Below are positions 36,351-45,828 of a stretch of 64,000 bases of DNA, one piece after another; position 1 is the first letter of the stretch; the number at the start of each line of letters is the position of its first letter. The DNA lies in contig MU863944.1 in NCBI GenBank assembly GCA_033296885.1, forward strand, positions 1 through 64,000, in the 5' to 3' direction. The notes under the pieces are model-generated. The model did no database searches. It was not told where the DNA came from and saw nothing but the letters and a program-made list of their open reading frames with translations. Position numbers and translations under genes: made by a program. This DNA comes from Triangularia verruculosa (lineage: Eukaryota; Ascomycota; Sordariomycetes; Sordariales; Podosporaceae).

Positions 36351-36548
36351 CTACCAATCTTTGTCGAATGGTGATATATCCATCCGGTGTAGTGCAAGGA
36401 ACTTGGAGGACGCAAGGGATCCTTCACTGAGCAATGCCTGCCATGCAGTGTCAGCTTGTTGATGTTCAATCTGCAAGGCATGTGCGAAAAGTATCATGAA
36501 AAGAACAACGAATGGGCCAAATGAGAGATCGTTAATTCCGGAAGCCAT
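36351..36548 (-). CDS. Possible 5' exon of a small secreted or membrane protein
   Basis: An ATG at 36546-36548 opens a 65-codon frame beginning MASGINDLSFGPFVVLFMIL, a convincing signal peptide or signal anchor followed by FAHALQIEHQQ. The remainder has no domain, and the frame may run into an intron. Overlapping frames on both strands make this uncertain. It may be a fragment. Confidence 0.25.
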   Translation of the reverse strand: MASGINDLSFGPFVVLFMILFAHALQIEHQQADTAWQALLSEGSLASSKFLALHRMDISPFDKDW

Positions 36549-36854
36549 GATGGATTATAGTCACAGATGACTTTTAAAGATGACCACCCAACGCTATGTA
36601 TAGGTAGGTAGTGTTTCAGGCCTAGCTAAAGATGATAACGAATTCCCTGTAAATCTAATAGCCTAAACCATTCCGGGAAATTGCCAGGCTAGGTCTAGCC
36701 CCTTTTAGCTTCTATGGCCTACGCTCCCAAAAATCGAAAAGCAAGGCGGGCACTGATCACACCTTTACCCCTCATCTCGTGAGATATTGTGTAGTGGTTC
36801 CTCAATCTGTGTTTTTACTGTCACTCTTCCAGCATTATAACCGGCAACGATGAC

Positions 36855-37307
36855 TTGATTCTGACCCAAGAGGGTATCCCGCCAAACACTCGTATCAACA
36901 TTGGCAGAGTCAAGAAAAAAGTCCGGGAGCTGGACAATAACAAATCGTCCTTGATACTCAGCATCCGCGACGACTGCCCCGTGTGCAGGAGTAGCCGTCT
37001 GTTTCAACTTGCGCACCCATATCCATCATTATACTGGAAACTTGCATTCTCGGCAATTTCCGATTGCCAGATTTGCGCTCTGATACATGCTGCAGTGTCG
37101 GAGTTCACGTTCCAGCTCTGGCAAGGCGACCCATTGTATTGTTCAGTCGAGGGAAATGTTTTACCGTTTTCGGACTCGCTTGCAGGGTGTGTGGTTAATG
37201 AGCGGCACCCCCCCCCTCTCTCCACCACGATTATTTCCGACTATGATTCGAAAATAATATTCAGACCACAAATTGATTTAAAATCGGTTATAACGTTCAG
37301 GATATAG
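36855..37307 (+). pseudogene. N-terminal fragment of a HET-type protein
   Basis: The frame contains DDCPVCRSSRLFQLAHPYPS followed by DCQICALIHAAVSEF. This is the paired C-x-x-C layout (C..C...C..C) seen at the start of many fungal HET-domain proteins, just before the HET core. It then reads QLWQGDPLYCSVEGNVLPF and ends without any HET-core motif. GC content is normal and there is no TAG enrichment, so it was truncated rather than RIP-mutated. The first ~40 codons of the ORF are probably not native. HET proteins act in non-self recognition. Confidence 0.5.
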
Positions 37308-37389
37308 GGTAATTATAAAAAGCGCAGATCTTCCTCCGGTTCGTTCCATTCTCCATATCAACTTTACATCGTTGGCATCTCTATTCTCG

Positions 37390-37581
37390 ATGGCTTCATA
37401 CTTACCCAGTTCCTTAGCATCAGCTGCCGCTCTTGCGGGCTTAGTTACCGCTGTAAAATCATCATGGGAATTGTCTCGTATGGTAAAGAAGAAATACGAC
37501 CAGCGCGTGCTGAAAGACTATGCAAACGCTATTAACATCAAGTTACGCGGGCTTTACAAGAGGGCAGAATTTCTCAGCTAA
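37390..37581 (+). CDS. Short helical ORF, possible gene fragment
   Basis: ATG at 37390 opens 63 codons: an Ala/Ser/Leu-rich segment (MASYLPSSLASAAALAGLVT) followed by a charged helix (KSSWELSRMVKKKYDQRVLK). It could be the membrane-targeting first exon of a longer protein. A second plausible coding scrap, GRFVVELVLPEARRAIPALR, follows at about 37870-37930 on the same strand after an AT-rich stretch. I do not recognise the family. Confidence 0.3.
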   Translation: MASYLPSSLASAAALAGLVTAVKSSWELSRMVKKKYDQRVLKDYANAINIKLRGLYKRAEFLS

Positions 37582-38058
37582 ATTACAGGTTCTGGAAGAA
37601 AAAGGTTATAATTACTGTTTAGGAACAAGACCGTATATTTACCTAACCTGCTGAAATATAAGTATATCTACTCACTGCTATCAGGGTTCGCACTTCTCGA
37701 AATCAAGTCTTATTTGTGGTGGGATTAGTGTATCTAGAGGGGTTTGGACGCTGACTTGGTCCTTGGAGAGAAAGCTCGATGGATATTTATTGTTTGTTTT
37801 AGTTTAAATTGTGTAATAGAAAATCTTTTATGAAACTTTACATTCCCCAGTTTTGGACATCTTCCCAACGGCAGATTTGTCGTTGAGCTCGTCTTACCCG
37901 AAGCTCGACGTGCCATTCCAGCGCTCCGATGAGGGAAGCACTGGTTTCAATACATGAAGCAAGACATGACAGGCCTGCCAGCTGTGGTCAATAAGTGCGT
38001 ATATTAGGAGTAACTAAAGCAAAATAAAAGTTCTTATAGCAAATAGTAATAGTTGAAA

Positions 38059-38632
38059 TTAACATGCTTGCTGTAATAATTCATCCTTCACTGGTCTTGG
38101 TCTCTTCTGCTGCTCTCTTCTCTTAACTACTACATCTTAGTCTGTTGTTTCTTCCATCTTATAATGGAGTTCTTTAATCTGACGACCCTGATTTTGTAGG
38201 GCAGCTCTCATCAGTTGGAGTTGCTCCATATTCACGTCTTCCGTTACACCATACGGCTCATGGCCCGCCTGCATCAAGTGGCTATTAATATAAGCTAACA
38301 CCACTTGTTTTGGCCATCTCTGTCTTAAAGTCGTCCAGGACCAGTAGTAGCCCTTGTTGTCGCCGCCCTCGGGGCAACCGATGATGCCGACTCTATTCCG
38401 GGCCGTGTTTATGGCGACTGAATGTATCTTAAACTGTTCGATATCTCCTTCTAATCCGATAAGCCATTTTGGATTTTCTCACTTGAATTCCACGCCTCCA
38501 TTCTGCAAGTATTTTGTCTTCGCCTCTGGGTAATCAGACCCCTTTATCAGGTAGCAGCGCTCAATATATCGCTCATCTGATGTGACGAAGCCCTCTACGA
38601 CCAGTTCGCAGTCATACTGGACCCTTCGGCTC
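38059..38632 (-). pseudogene. Unrecognised protein fragment, minus strand, two internal stops
   Basis: A single frame with coding-like composition runs from about 38632 to a TAA at 38059-38061. It reads QYDCELVVEGFVTSDERYIE, CYLIKGSDYPEAKTKYLQNG, then TGA (38479-38481), NPKWLIGLEGDIEQFKIHSV, GIIGCPEGGDNKGYYWSW and a helical C-terminus MEQLQLMRAALQNQGRQIKE. A TAA interrupts near 38146. Both internal stops are explainable as CGA-to-TGA and CAA-to-TAA. Upstream it abuts the rhodopsin-like gene's tail and the solo LTR, so its 5' end is missing. Family unknown to me. Confidence 0.5.
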
Positions 38633-38643
38633 GGCAGGGGGGC

Positions 38644-38987
38644 TGTGACAAGGGCCGAGATATCAGAGCTTGGAACAGTAGTTCAATTCAGCTAATGATC
38701 TTTAGTGGCCTCAGATCCTTGATGGGGATTCTTTCGGCTGATCAGTCTGTCGCGTTCCACGCGTATTTATCCTTCTTCTGGTGGGCTGTGTCCTAAGGGT
38801 CTTAGGCGCCCGCCAAGGCCTGTCTGTTTGTTTGATATAAATACAAGCTAATGATATGGCTGCCGTAGCGCCCTACATCATGAGCCCTGTCTCATCACCC
38901 AACGACTGGACCAGAGTCTGCAATTACCCCTCATCGTGGTGTGATATTGGTCGTGGCCAAGGTTTGTTTAGCGGTTGCCGTGTGACA
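38644..38987 (-). repeat. Solo LTR of the Tf2-like gypsy family, 5-bp target duplication
   Basis: 344 bp, left end TGTGACAAGGGC and right end GCCGTGTGACA, matching the LTR at 26098-26427. It is flanked by identical GGGGC at 38639-38643 and 38988-38992. It is much less mutated than its 26098 relative. The orientation label follows the 26098 element. It sits in the 3' end of the rhodopsin-like gene. Confidence 0.92.
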
Positions 38988-40455
38988 GGGGCCGTCAGGG
39001 GGTGTGACAGTCTCGGCACTCCACCGGAAATCCCGTTGGACTGCGATACTCGAAAGAGGTATTTCAGCAAAGCCTGGGGATGCTGACGACCTGGTGGAGA
39101 TAGCGATCTGGTTTCCCAGCCCAGCTTCTGTCCCTTTCTCCTCGTCGTTGCTGACAGTTCCCAGCACAACCGAGTCCTGATGACCACCAATGAGCGGTCT
39201 CCTGTGCCCTGAACCATACGACGCGAACCCCTTGGACTCCTTGCGATTAGATCCGCCAATCGTCTCGATATCTCTTCCGGGGGTCTTTCCCTGGTTCTTC
39301 GAGTGTCTGATGCCGAATGCGGTGCCGAAGACGAGGCGGAGCAACGGGGTCAGAGTTGGGAGACTTCCTGTTATCATGCCGACTGCCGGTTCGATGCCTG
39401 TCAAGATCCAGCCCAGGACAAGGGCCTCTGCCATCGGGTGAGAAAGTCACTACAATTCCAGTAAAAGGTGAACCTACTACTTATATCCTCGCCGGTCACG
39501 ATATTCCTGACAAGCTCCCGCACGCGAATGCAGGCAACAATGATCGTGCTAAGACCCGTGTTAGTCTTTCCTTCCTATCAAGACCAAGGAAGATAACATT
39601 CACGCAACTCCAAGCAGGAATACAGCCGAGATTCCTATCTTCTGCGGCCTCGGCAGATGGAGCTTCCAGATCTCGTGCACTGGAAGGAAGAGAATCATGA
39701 TATCCTGGATGATGTTGGGAATCGAGCTTCCCAACAACCAGTTGATATTATCGACGCAGTACCCCCCGGTCATGTATGGCATGTACGCCTTCTGGACCAG
39801 GATGCACTGGAAGATGGTGACGAAGATGGCAGTGATATACCAGGCTCCGACGAAAGCGGTGGTGACGTAGACGCCGAGCTTCATGAACCGAGTGGGGAAG
39901 ATGCGGAGGTACATGGCAAGGATCGACAGTTTGAGTGCCAAGAGGAGGGTGAAGCAGAAGTACTGACTGGTGTTAGTGTCGACTGGTGTTAGTGTCGACT
40001 GTCTCGACAAACCTCGAGGCGAATGTGGAAAGCGACTGCTTACGAATAATGCGTTTGCCAGCAGCTGAAGATCGATAATCATGTTCACAGCCGTGTATCG
40101 TCCCACACCACCTCGATAAACACCTATCCTGTGTCAGCAATACTATGGAATATCTGACAGGATCGACGTACTCAGGCAGGCTGTGACAGCAAATGCGATG
40201 AGAAACAGCTGGGGCATGTCAGTATACTTCCTACCAACGGTCTATTCTGAGGCTTACCGCAGCCGCAAACATCAGCCAGTCATCAACCCCAAGCCTCAAA
40301 CCCGAGGTAGCCCGCCAACGAACGCCCATTCGGAGTAGCACGACGAACACGGTTAGCGCGGTCATGGCAATCATCGCCCTGACCATGTGCGGCCCGATAT
40401 CGTATGCCACGATCTCGGGCGGCAGATTAGATAGGGAGTCGGGTATATTATCCAT
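38931..40455 (-). CDS. Fungal-rhodopsin-domain (Pth11-like) integral membrane protein
   Basis: Six exons give a clean 412-residue frame: 40258-40455, 40172-40208, 40044-40123, 39604-39962, 39481-39548, 38931-39427, with introns of 48-81 bp (donors GTAAGC, GTACGT, GTAAGC, GTGAAT, GTAGTA). It has seven hydrophobic segments. Family landmarks are GVDDWLMFAA after the second segment, KLSILAMYLRIF, a Cys-bearing loop ending WLLGSSIPNIIQDIMILFLP, and GWILTGIEPAVGMITGSLP. Fungal rhodopsin-domain proteins are plasma-membrane receptors or transporters of mostly unknown ligand; Pth11 senses surfaces. The conserved tail SIAVQRDFRWS is present. The final ~18 codons and stop (38931-38987) come from the solo LTR inserted at 38987. 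The 39963-40043 intron is stop-free and divisible by three, so it could be retained. Confidence 0.87.
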
Positions 40456-41239
40456 GCTTTCGATACGGATGACGGCTGTTTCGAGTTGATTACTATCAGG
40501 GATATGAGAAAGGTTGGAAGACTCAACATCGAGTTTCTAGAAAAAAGTTTGGCTTATATTCTTTCAGGCTATTAAAGCCTCTTGAGGAAGGCTGTCATGC
40601 CGCTCCCCATAGTTGTTCGTCTTTGTTTGGTCCGCCTTAGCTCCTATAGAGGACGAGATGCAGATGCATCTCGAAGCTTTACAGTACCCGCCCAGGATGA
40701 CATATCTCTGGTATGGAGTCTCCGGCGGCATGGAAGTTTTCCCGCAGCTTCTCCCGCAGGGGCCACAGTGGCAAAGTGGAGGTTCTTTGATGTGTTGACA
40801 CGGGACTGGAAAGGGGGGGTGGGGTCTGAACAACTTCTTTGTGTGTTAGTTGTGGATAGGAGAGGGTTACCACACCATCATGTGCCTTGGGCTTGATGTC
40901 AATTAAAATCTCAGAACAAATACCATGATATTTTCTGGCTTTTCTAGCAACTCATCAACTGGGCAGAGCTCCTCAAAGTACATGCTTGAGTCTTGGGAGG
41001 CCGAACTGGGAGCGGGCCTGATAGGAGTATCCTTTTTGCAAACACTCGCACCCCCTAGACAAAGACTTGCTATGGTGACTAAGACGATAAAAGAAATCAA
41101 TCAACATCACATCCTCAGCCATCACAACATCCCATCCTCCACCCCCATCCACCCCAGCGCCTAACCCCTCCTAACCCCCTCATACCTCAACGCTCCACAC
41201 CCCCCCTGCACCAAACTCCCCTGCCCCGGCCACCGATCC
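40456..41239. other. Intergenic region between rhodopsin-like and Thr-rich genes
   Basis: No convincing gene. Overlapping ORFs on both strands (40564-40896) have no domain. A minus frame at 40903-41100 starts with a hydrophobic stretch, but its only start is TTG with a stop immediately upstream. 41110-41230 is extremely C-rich on the plus strand. Confidence 0.4.
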
Positions 41240-42429
41240 TCATCTGCATATTACTAACTCCTCCCCCCCACCACACGTCCCATTCCCACCTCCCCCTCCC
41301 CCTCCCCTACCGGTACCCCCAAAATAATAATACAACCTACACCCATCCCCCCAATCCCTTTTCCACTCACTCCCCGCACACCCCTCATTATCCACACACA
41401 ACTGACAACAAACACTCGGATCCCTCGTCGCACCCTCCATCAAATCAGTTAAATCGCAAAGTGAGCGGGATAGTCCACTTCCCTGCATCCCAGCGGATAC
41501 CGACGCCGCGATCGTCTCGTGAGGAGATGAGATTGGTGGGGTGACAGCGGATGTGCTGGGTTATTGTTGGGATTGTGTTTGGGGGGCATGGGGTTGTGAT
41601 GGGGGAGGGAGGTGTGGGCTAGGTAGAGGTATGAGTAGGTGACTGTGGTAGTGGTGGAGTAGAAGGTTAGGGTTCCTGTGATGGGGTTTAGGGGCAGGAA
41701 GGGTTTGAAAGGGTTCGAGGTTGTGGTAGTGGTGGTGGTTAGGGTTGTTGTGGTGGGGTACTGGGGGGTTGTTAGGTGGTGTCAGGTGATGTTAGGTACT
41801 AGAGTAAGAAGGGGAGAAGGGGGTACTTACAGCTGTGACTGTAGGGGTGAAGGTGTAAAAGATGGTGGTGCTGGTGTAAGCGAAGATGCGGGTGTGGGAG
41901 ATTACTTTGACATATGAAGTCACAGCTGTGGGGAAAGAGCTGCGGGTTTCGGTGAGGAGCTGGCCTGGGAAGGGAGTATATTCGCCCGTGTACCGAGTGA
42001 CAGTCATCTTGGGGGGCTTGCATTGTTGGCGCAAACGGTCGGGGTGAAGGTGACTGTGGCGACGGTAGGAGTAACCCAAGCAGTGGCGGTTTCGGTGCCG
42101 TTGACTGTCGTGGTAGAAATTCCGATTATCGTTTCGAAGACCGTAACAAGTTCGGTCTTGGTTGTGGAAGTCGCCTGCGTGTTGTACCAGGTTGTGGTGA
42201 GGTTGATGTTTCGGCTTCGAATCGGTTCGTGGATGACGACGGTCTCGTAGATGGGGGCAGGTCTTGATGTTGGGATAGGGGTGACGGGTGTGTTGCCGTA
42301 ATGAACTACCCTCCGGGTTGAGACGGAGTTCAACGCGGCGGTGGAGGTCGAGAACCAGGTTGCAACGGTCTGGTTCTGGGCGTCGGCGACCGAAAGACCG
42401 CCAACGATGGCTGCGAGGCGTAGCTTCAT
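41240..42429 (-). CDS. Secreted Thr-rich protein with Cys-rich PAN/apple-like C-terminus, apparent frame break
   Basis: ATG 42427-42429 starts a signal peptide (MKLRLAAIVGGLSVADA) and a Thr/Ser-rich stalk (TTTWYNTQATSTTKTELVTV). At the C-run 42011-42016 the frame must shift by one base to continue into TRYTGEYTPFPGQLLTETRS and TSTTIFYTFTPTVTA. A GTAAGT donor follows at about 41830. Further Thr-rich sequence leads to the C-terminal exon ending at 41240, which reads DPSVCCQLCVDNEGCAGSEW, then GCRLYYYFGG and a Gly run ending CGGGEE. The Cys spacing resembles short fungal PAN/apple-like cell-surface modules. It is probably a GPI-like or wall-associated protein, though no GPI tail is visible. The intron before the last exon is not resolved. 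The single-base break may be a real mutation or a homopolymer error. Confidence 0.6.
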
Positions 42430-42849
42430 CTTCCAAGCCGAACGAGCTCCGAAACAGAATATTCCAGGGTCGAAGATGATGCCAATGCCTCCGCCCCTGA
42501 CAAAAGGCTCCCCTACAACATGTCAGTATGTCGGCATCAGAAGATGTGAGGTCAGATCTTACTTAAAGATATTATCCGCGAGCTGAGTCCGAGGTCAACT
42601 TTACCCGCAGCTCACACTGGTCATGGAGGAGTTGCCGTACATCAATGCCATATTTACCGCAAGACGTTTCATTCAAGGCGAGAGAAAACATTTCGGCTAC
42701 ATACCCTAATTGACTCCCGAATCAACAGCAACACAAACATAACCAACCACGACCCCGAACAATACATACAAAGAAACCACCTTCCCCTTACTGAATAAGA
42801 GTAGGACAACTCCCCGTCGTAACCAAAACGTTAAACCCCGCATGCAAAA
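42430..42849. other. Intergenic spacer between two tandem secreted-protein genes
   Basis: Contains the putative promoter of the 41240-42429 gene and the 3' flank of the upstream gene (both minus strand). AC-rich between 42680 and 42800. No feature I can support. Confidence 0.4.
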
Positions 42850-44451
42850 TCAAATAAGCCGCCGCCCCACCCGTGCACGAGGATATACCAACGGCACGGG
42901 CGTCGTATACCTCGAAGCACTCGGCAACCCCCCCGAATTAAACGTATACTGCCCCGGCGCACAAGTCTCTACCGAACACTCCAGCTCGACATGTACAATA
43001 TTCAAGCGATACGGCTCTCCGGGTATCATGGTATAAGTAACCGTTACCGAACCAACTGCATTCGCCACGGCGGCCCATGTGCCGACGAGTATGGCATTAG
43101 CGATGTTGTTGCCTCCTACGCCGACGTAGAGGGGGCCGGAGATTCCAGCTTGGATTTGGGCGAGGGTGGGGCGTTGGTACCAGCCCCAGCGGTTGCAGCC
43201 GGGTGCCCGAGATTGTTAAGTGTTGTGGATCTTTCGGGGGACTGGTAACCGAAGGCAGTAGCAAGGTTGCAGGTTTGGGTGGGAGGGGCCTCGGAAGTGG
43301 TGGTGGAGGTGGTGGTGATGGTGACGGTTATTCCGGTAGTGACGGTGTTAGTAGTGGTGATGGTTACTATAGCGGTGCTCTCTGTGGTTGTCGTGGTTGC
43401 GTTTGTGGCTGTTGTTGTTATGTCGGTAGTTATCGTGCTCGTACTTGTGGTTATTATTTTGGTAATCTCAGTCGCTGTCTCGGTGGTAGTAGTTGTGGTT
43501 TTCGTGGTCTCGGTGGTCTCGGTGCCTACTTTAGTCGTGGTTGTTGTGTGCCTACTTTAGTCGTGGTTGTTGTCGTTTTCGTGGTCGCTGTTTTGGTATC
43601 GGTCGTGGTTGTCGTTGTCTTGGTGCTTTCGGTCTTGGTGCCCGTGACGGTAACGGTGGCGGTAGTGGTGACCGTAGCAAACTTCGTAGCGGTGATGGTG
43701 GACGTGGGCTTGTGTGGACGGCTGTCCTTGGAGTGATACTGGTCCTTGTCCTTGGGCGGCCGAATGACAGGCCACTTGGAATGACCGGGTGGTGAGTCGC
43801 ACTTTGAGCAGCGATAGTGAATCTTGATGGAGTGGGAGTCGCGGTCCCATTCTTCGCATCTCCCACAGCGGTCACGCCTGAAGCAAGGGAAGTAATGCCG
43901 AAAATCATGGACTTGACCGGTGCGAAGGCATTGAACTTTGCCTGCGACGGCAAGGTGAAAGCCAAGACCCTCATCCCTGGGGCCTAGGCACAGGCGAGGT
44001 GCTAGGTGGTCCATCCATGTGCGGGAAGGGAGGCCAAGAAATGCGGTGAAAGGAAGTTGACAGGCAAAGCTGCCGCTGGCGCCGACATGTCTGCAGCTGA
44101 GGACCGAGCCGGCATCGCGGCTGACCAGGCTGCTGTCTGTGCTGTTGGCTAACTGCCAGCTGACAGTTTGCGTAGCCAAGGTGAAAAAAACAGGTTTGCC
44201 CCGACGAAATCAAGACAGATGGACGAATACCCGGAAGGTGCCTTCGTGTCCCCAACATAGAGAGGAAGGCACCGCTGCTGACGGTCTTGGTCCATTGGAA
44301 GATGGAACCGATTCGCGTTCGGCATCTGCTTGTCCGGGAGAGCCCAGTCCTCGTGGCAGACATTGTTATTACAGTGCTCATGACCTGGGGATAGACCCGA
44401 AGACGCCAAATTGAAGCCTGCAAGGAGCATGAGAGTGATTCGGACTTTCAT
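42850..44451 (-). pseudogene. Secreted Thr-rich fungal cell-surface protein gene with three frame breaks
   Basis: ATG 44449-44451 opens a signal peptide (MKVRITLMLLAGFNLASSGL). The order is: an N-terminal Cys-bearing region to ICLDFVGANLFF; a first frame break at the T-run 44184-44190; a second Cys-bearing region with LPFTAFLGLPSRTW and CEEWDRDSHSIKIHYRC; a long Thr-rich stalk (TTTTTDTKTATTKTTTTT); a second break caused by the 26-bp duplication at 43522-43573; and a third break near 43205-43215. The C-terminal module reads CNRWGWYQRPTLAQIQAGIS, GPLYVGVGGNNIANAILVGT and APGQYTF, which I recognise as a recurrent fungal extracellular C-terminal block of unknown function. Order and strand match one gene. 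Breaks make it a pseudogene unless they are assembly errors. Confidence 0.6.
43522..43573. repeat. 26-bp perfect tandem duplication inside the Thr-rich stalk
   Basis: The 26-mer beginning GTGCCTACTTTAGTCGTGG occurs twice without mismatch, at 43522-43547 and 43548-43573. Because 26 is not a multiple of three, the second copy shifts the minus-strand frame and leads to a TAG. With one copy the Thr-rich frame would continue for about 100 codons. Confidence 0.92.
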
Positions 44452-45828
44452 TGTAGCAGAATGGAGCGCCGGAAGGAGCGACAAGGGTTGGAAAGGCACT
44501 GGAGCAAGGGATGCGCTGCACGAGCGTAGGCCTCTGAATGTCACCTCTCACATTTATATTTGTTTGATCAATTTCCATGACTCCTAGCTCATCCAATTTC
44601 ATATCTCTTGGTTGCCTTCATCAGACTTGACTTCCTAGGGAACTTATCAGTCAGGAATTCAGGTGGCTCTCCTCCATTCCTCGTGATAGGAAACAACCCT
44701 GATGCTTCTACGGTGGCTGAGACCTATGGCTGTGAGCTTACAGGTAGCTATGGTCGGGTCAGAATCAGCCAAGACATGGCCTTTATCCCTGCGATCGCAG
44801 GTACCGAGAGCCGGGGATCAGGATCATGGTCTAGGCCGATCGAGGGATCTCAGCGGACACAGAACCGCGTTCCAATGTTGCAAATCGCACGGTGACATGG
44901 CAAGACTGTCTGCGCTCCAGGACTGACGGCTGCATACCGATGGCGACGCAAGCCGTCGGACGAGGCTCCACGCCGAAGACTTTCGGTCCCAATCACGACG
45001 GGGTAGGAGTGCTCGTAGGTCAGGCCCAAACACCTGCAGTGGATTGTGCCTAGGTACGCCCAGGCGCCGATCAGGATGTCAGATATCCCCCTCTTCCTGG
45101 CACCCGTTTGGGGGCTAGATTCCTAAGTAAAACCGTATGACTCTCGTGGCCACGCGGTGACTTCCACTCCATCACCAATCCGATGAGCTTCAGGTCTCCA
45201 GGAAGCCAAGGGCCCTCCTACCTACCTCAAGATAGGTGTTTGGAGATCGTCTGGCGAGCATTACGAGCTCTTCGATGTCAAAAATGAAGTGACCGTGATC
45301 CCGTGCCTCACCACCCCTGAGCCACACATTCCCCAGTGAATAACGTTCCAGGGCAGAACCAACCGTCTCAAATTGGATTCGGTGATTCCGGCGACAACGA
45401 GGTCCGTCCTCTGGAGTGCGTGAAGGGAGGGTTATTGTTGAGGGCAGTTTTCTGATTGACATTCGTGGCAAGGCCGCGCAAGACACCAAGCTCGCGAAAG
45501 TCAAAGGCATGTATTGGTACGTATTGTTTGGCTGGGCACGCTTGGCCACCCGTTGGAGCGCTTTTCCAAGTCGATCTTTGTTTACGGATGCCCTGTGATC
45601 ATGTGATGGCTGGCTAGTGTCGGACGATGAAGATACCACGATTTCGGACACCCGAGAATTGTTATTGAAATAGGTATTTTCCTGGAACAAGAGACGGCTT
45701 ATGAATCTCGTGAGTTGGGAGACAGTGCATCGTGCTGAAGACAGCTCCTCCAACGAAATTTTAACTAAAAAGAGATAGGGGTGGTTTTGTTGACGAGATA
45801 CATTCTTTCCTCCCCACTGACCCAACCA
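44452..45828. other. Intergenic region
   Basis: No gene I can support. A 211-codon minus ORF at 45190-45825 begins with TTG right after the stop of the ankyrin-ZZ gene and has no domain, signal or repeat. I take it as 3' UTR or flank. 44600-45180 shows nothing recognisable. Confidence 0.45.

Noticed and set aside
38059..38992. One fused gene joining the rhodopsin-like tail to the 38059-38632 frame across the LTR
   Set aside because: With LTR and one duplicate removed the two are in different frames with a stop between, so they are separate.
40903..41100. Small hydrophobic-leader ORF on the minus strand that looks like a secreted peptide
   Set aside because: The only start is TTG and a stop lies immediately upstream; no second exon could be tied to it.
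41678..42250. Val-rich plus-strand ORFs that look like membrane proteins
   Set aside because: Antisense of Thr-rich coding sequence on the minus strand.
43203..43736. 177-codon plus-strand Gly/Val/Cys-rich ORF
   Set aside because: Antisense of the Thr-rich stalk (ACN repeats read backwards give Gly/Val/Cys runs).
45190..45825. 211-codon minus-strand ORF directly after the ankyrin-ZZ stop codon
   Set aside because: Starts with TTG, has no domain, signal or repeat, and fits 3' flank. A long chance ORF is possible in GC-balanced sequence.
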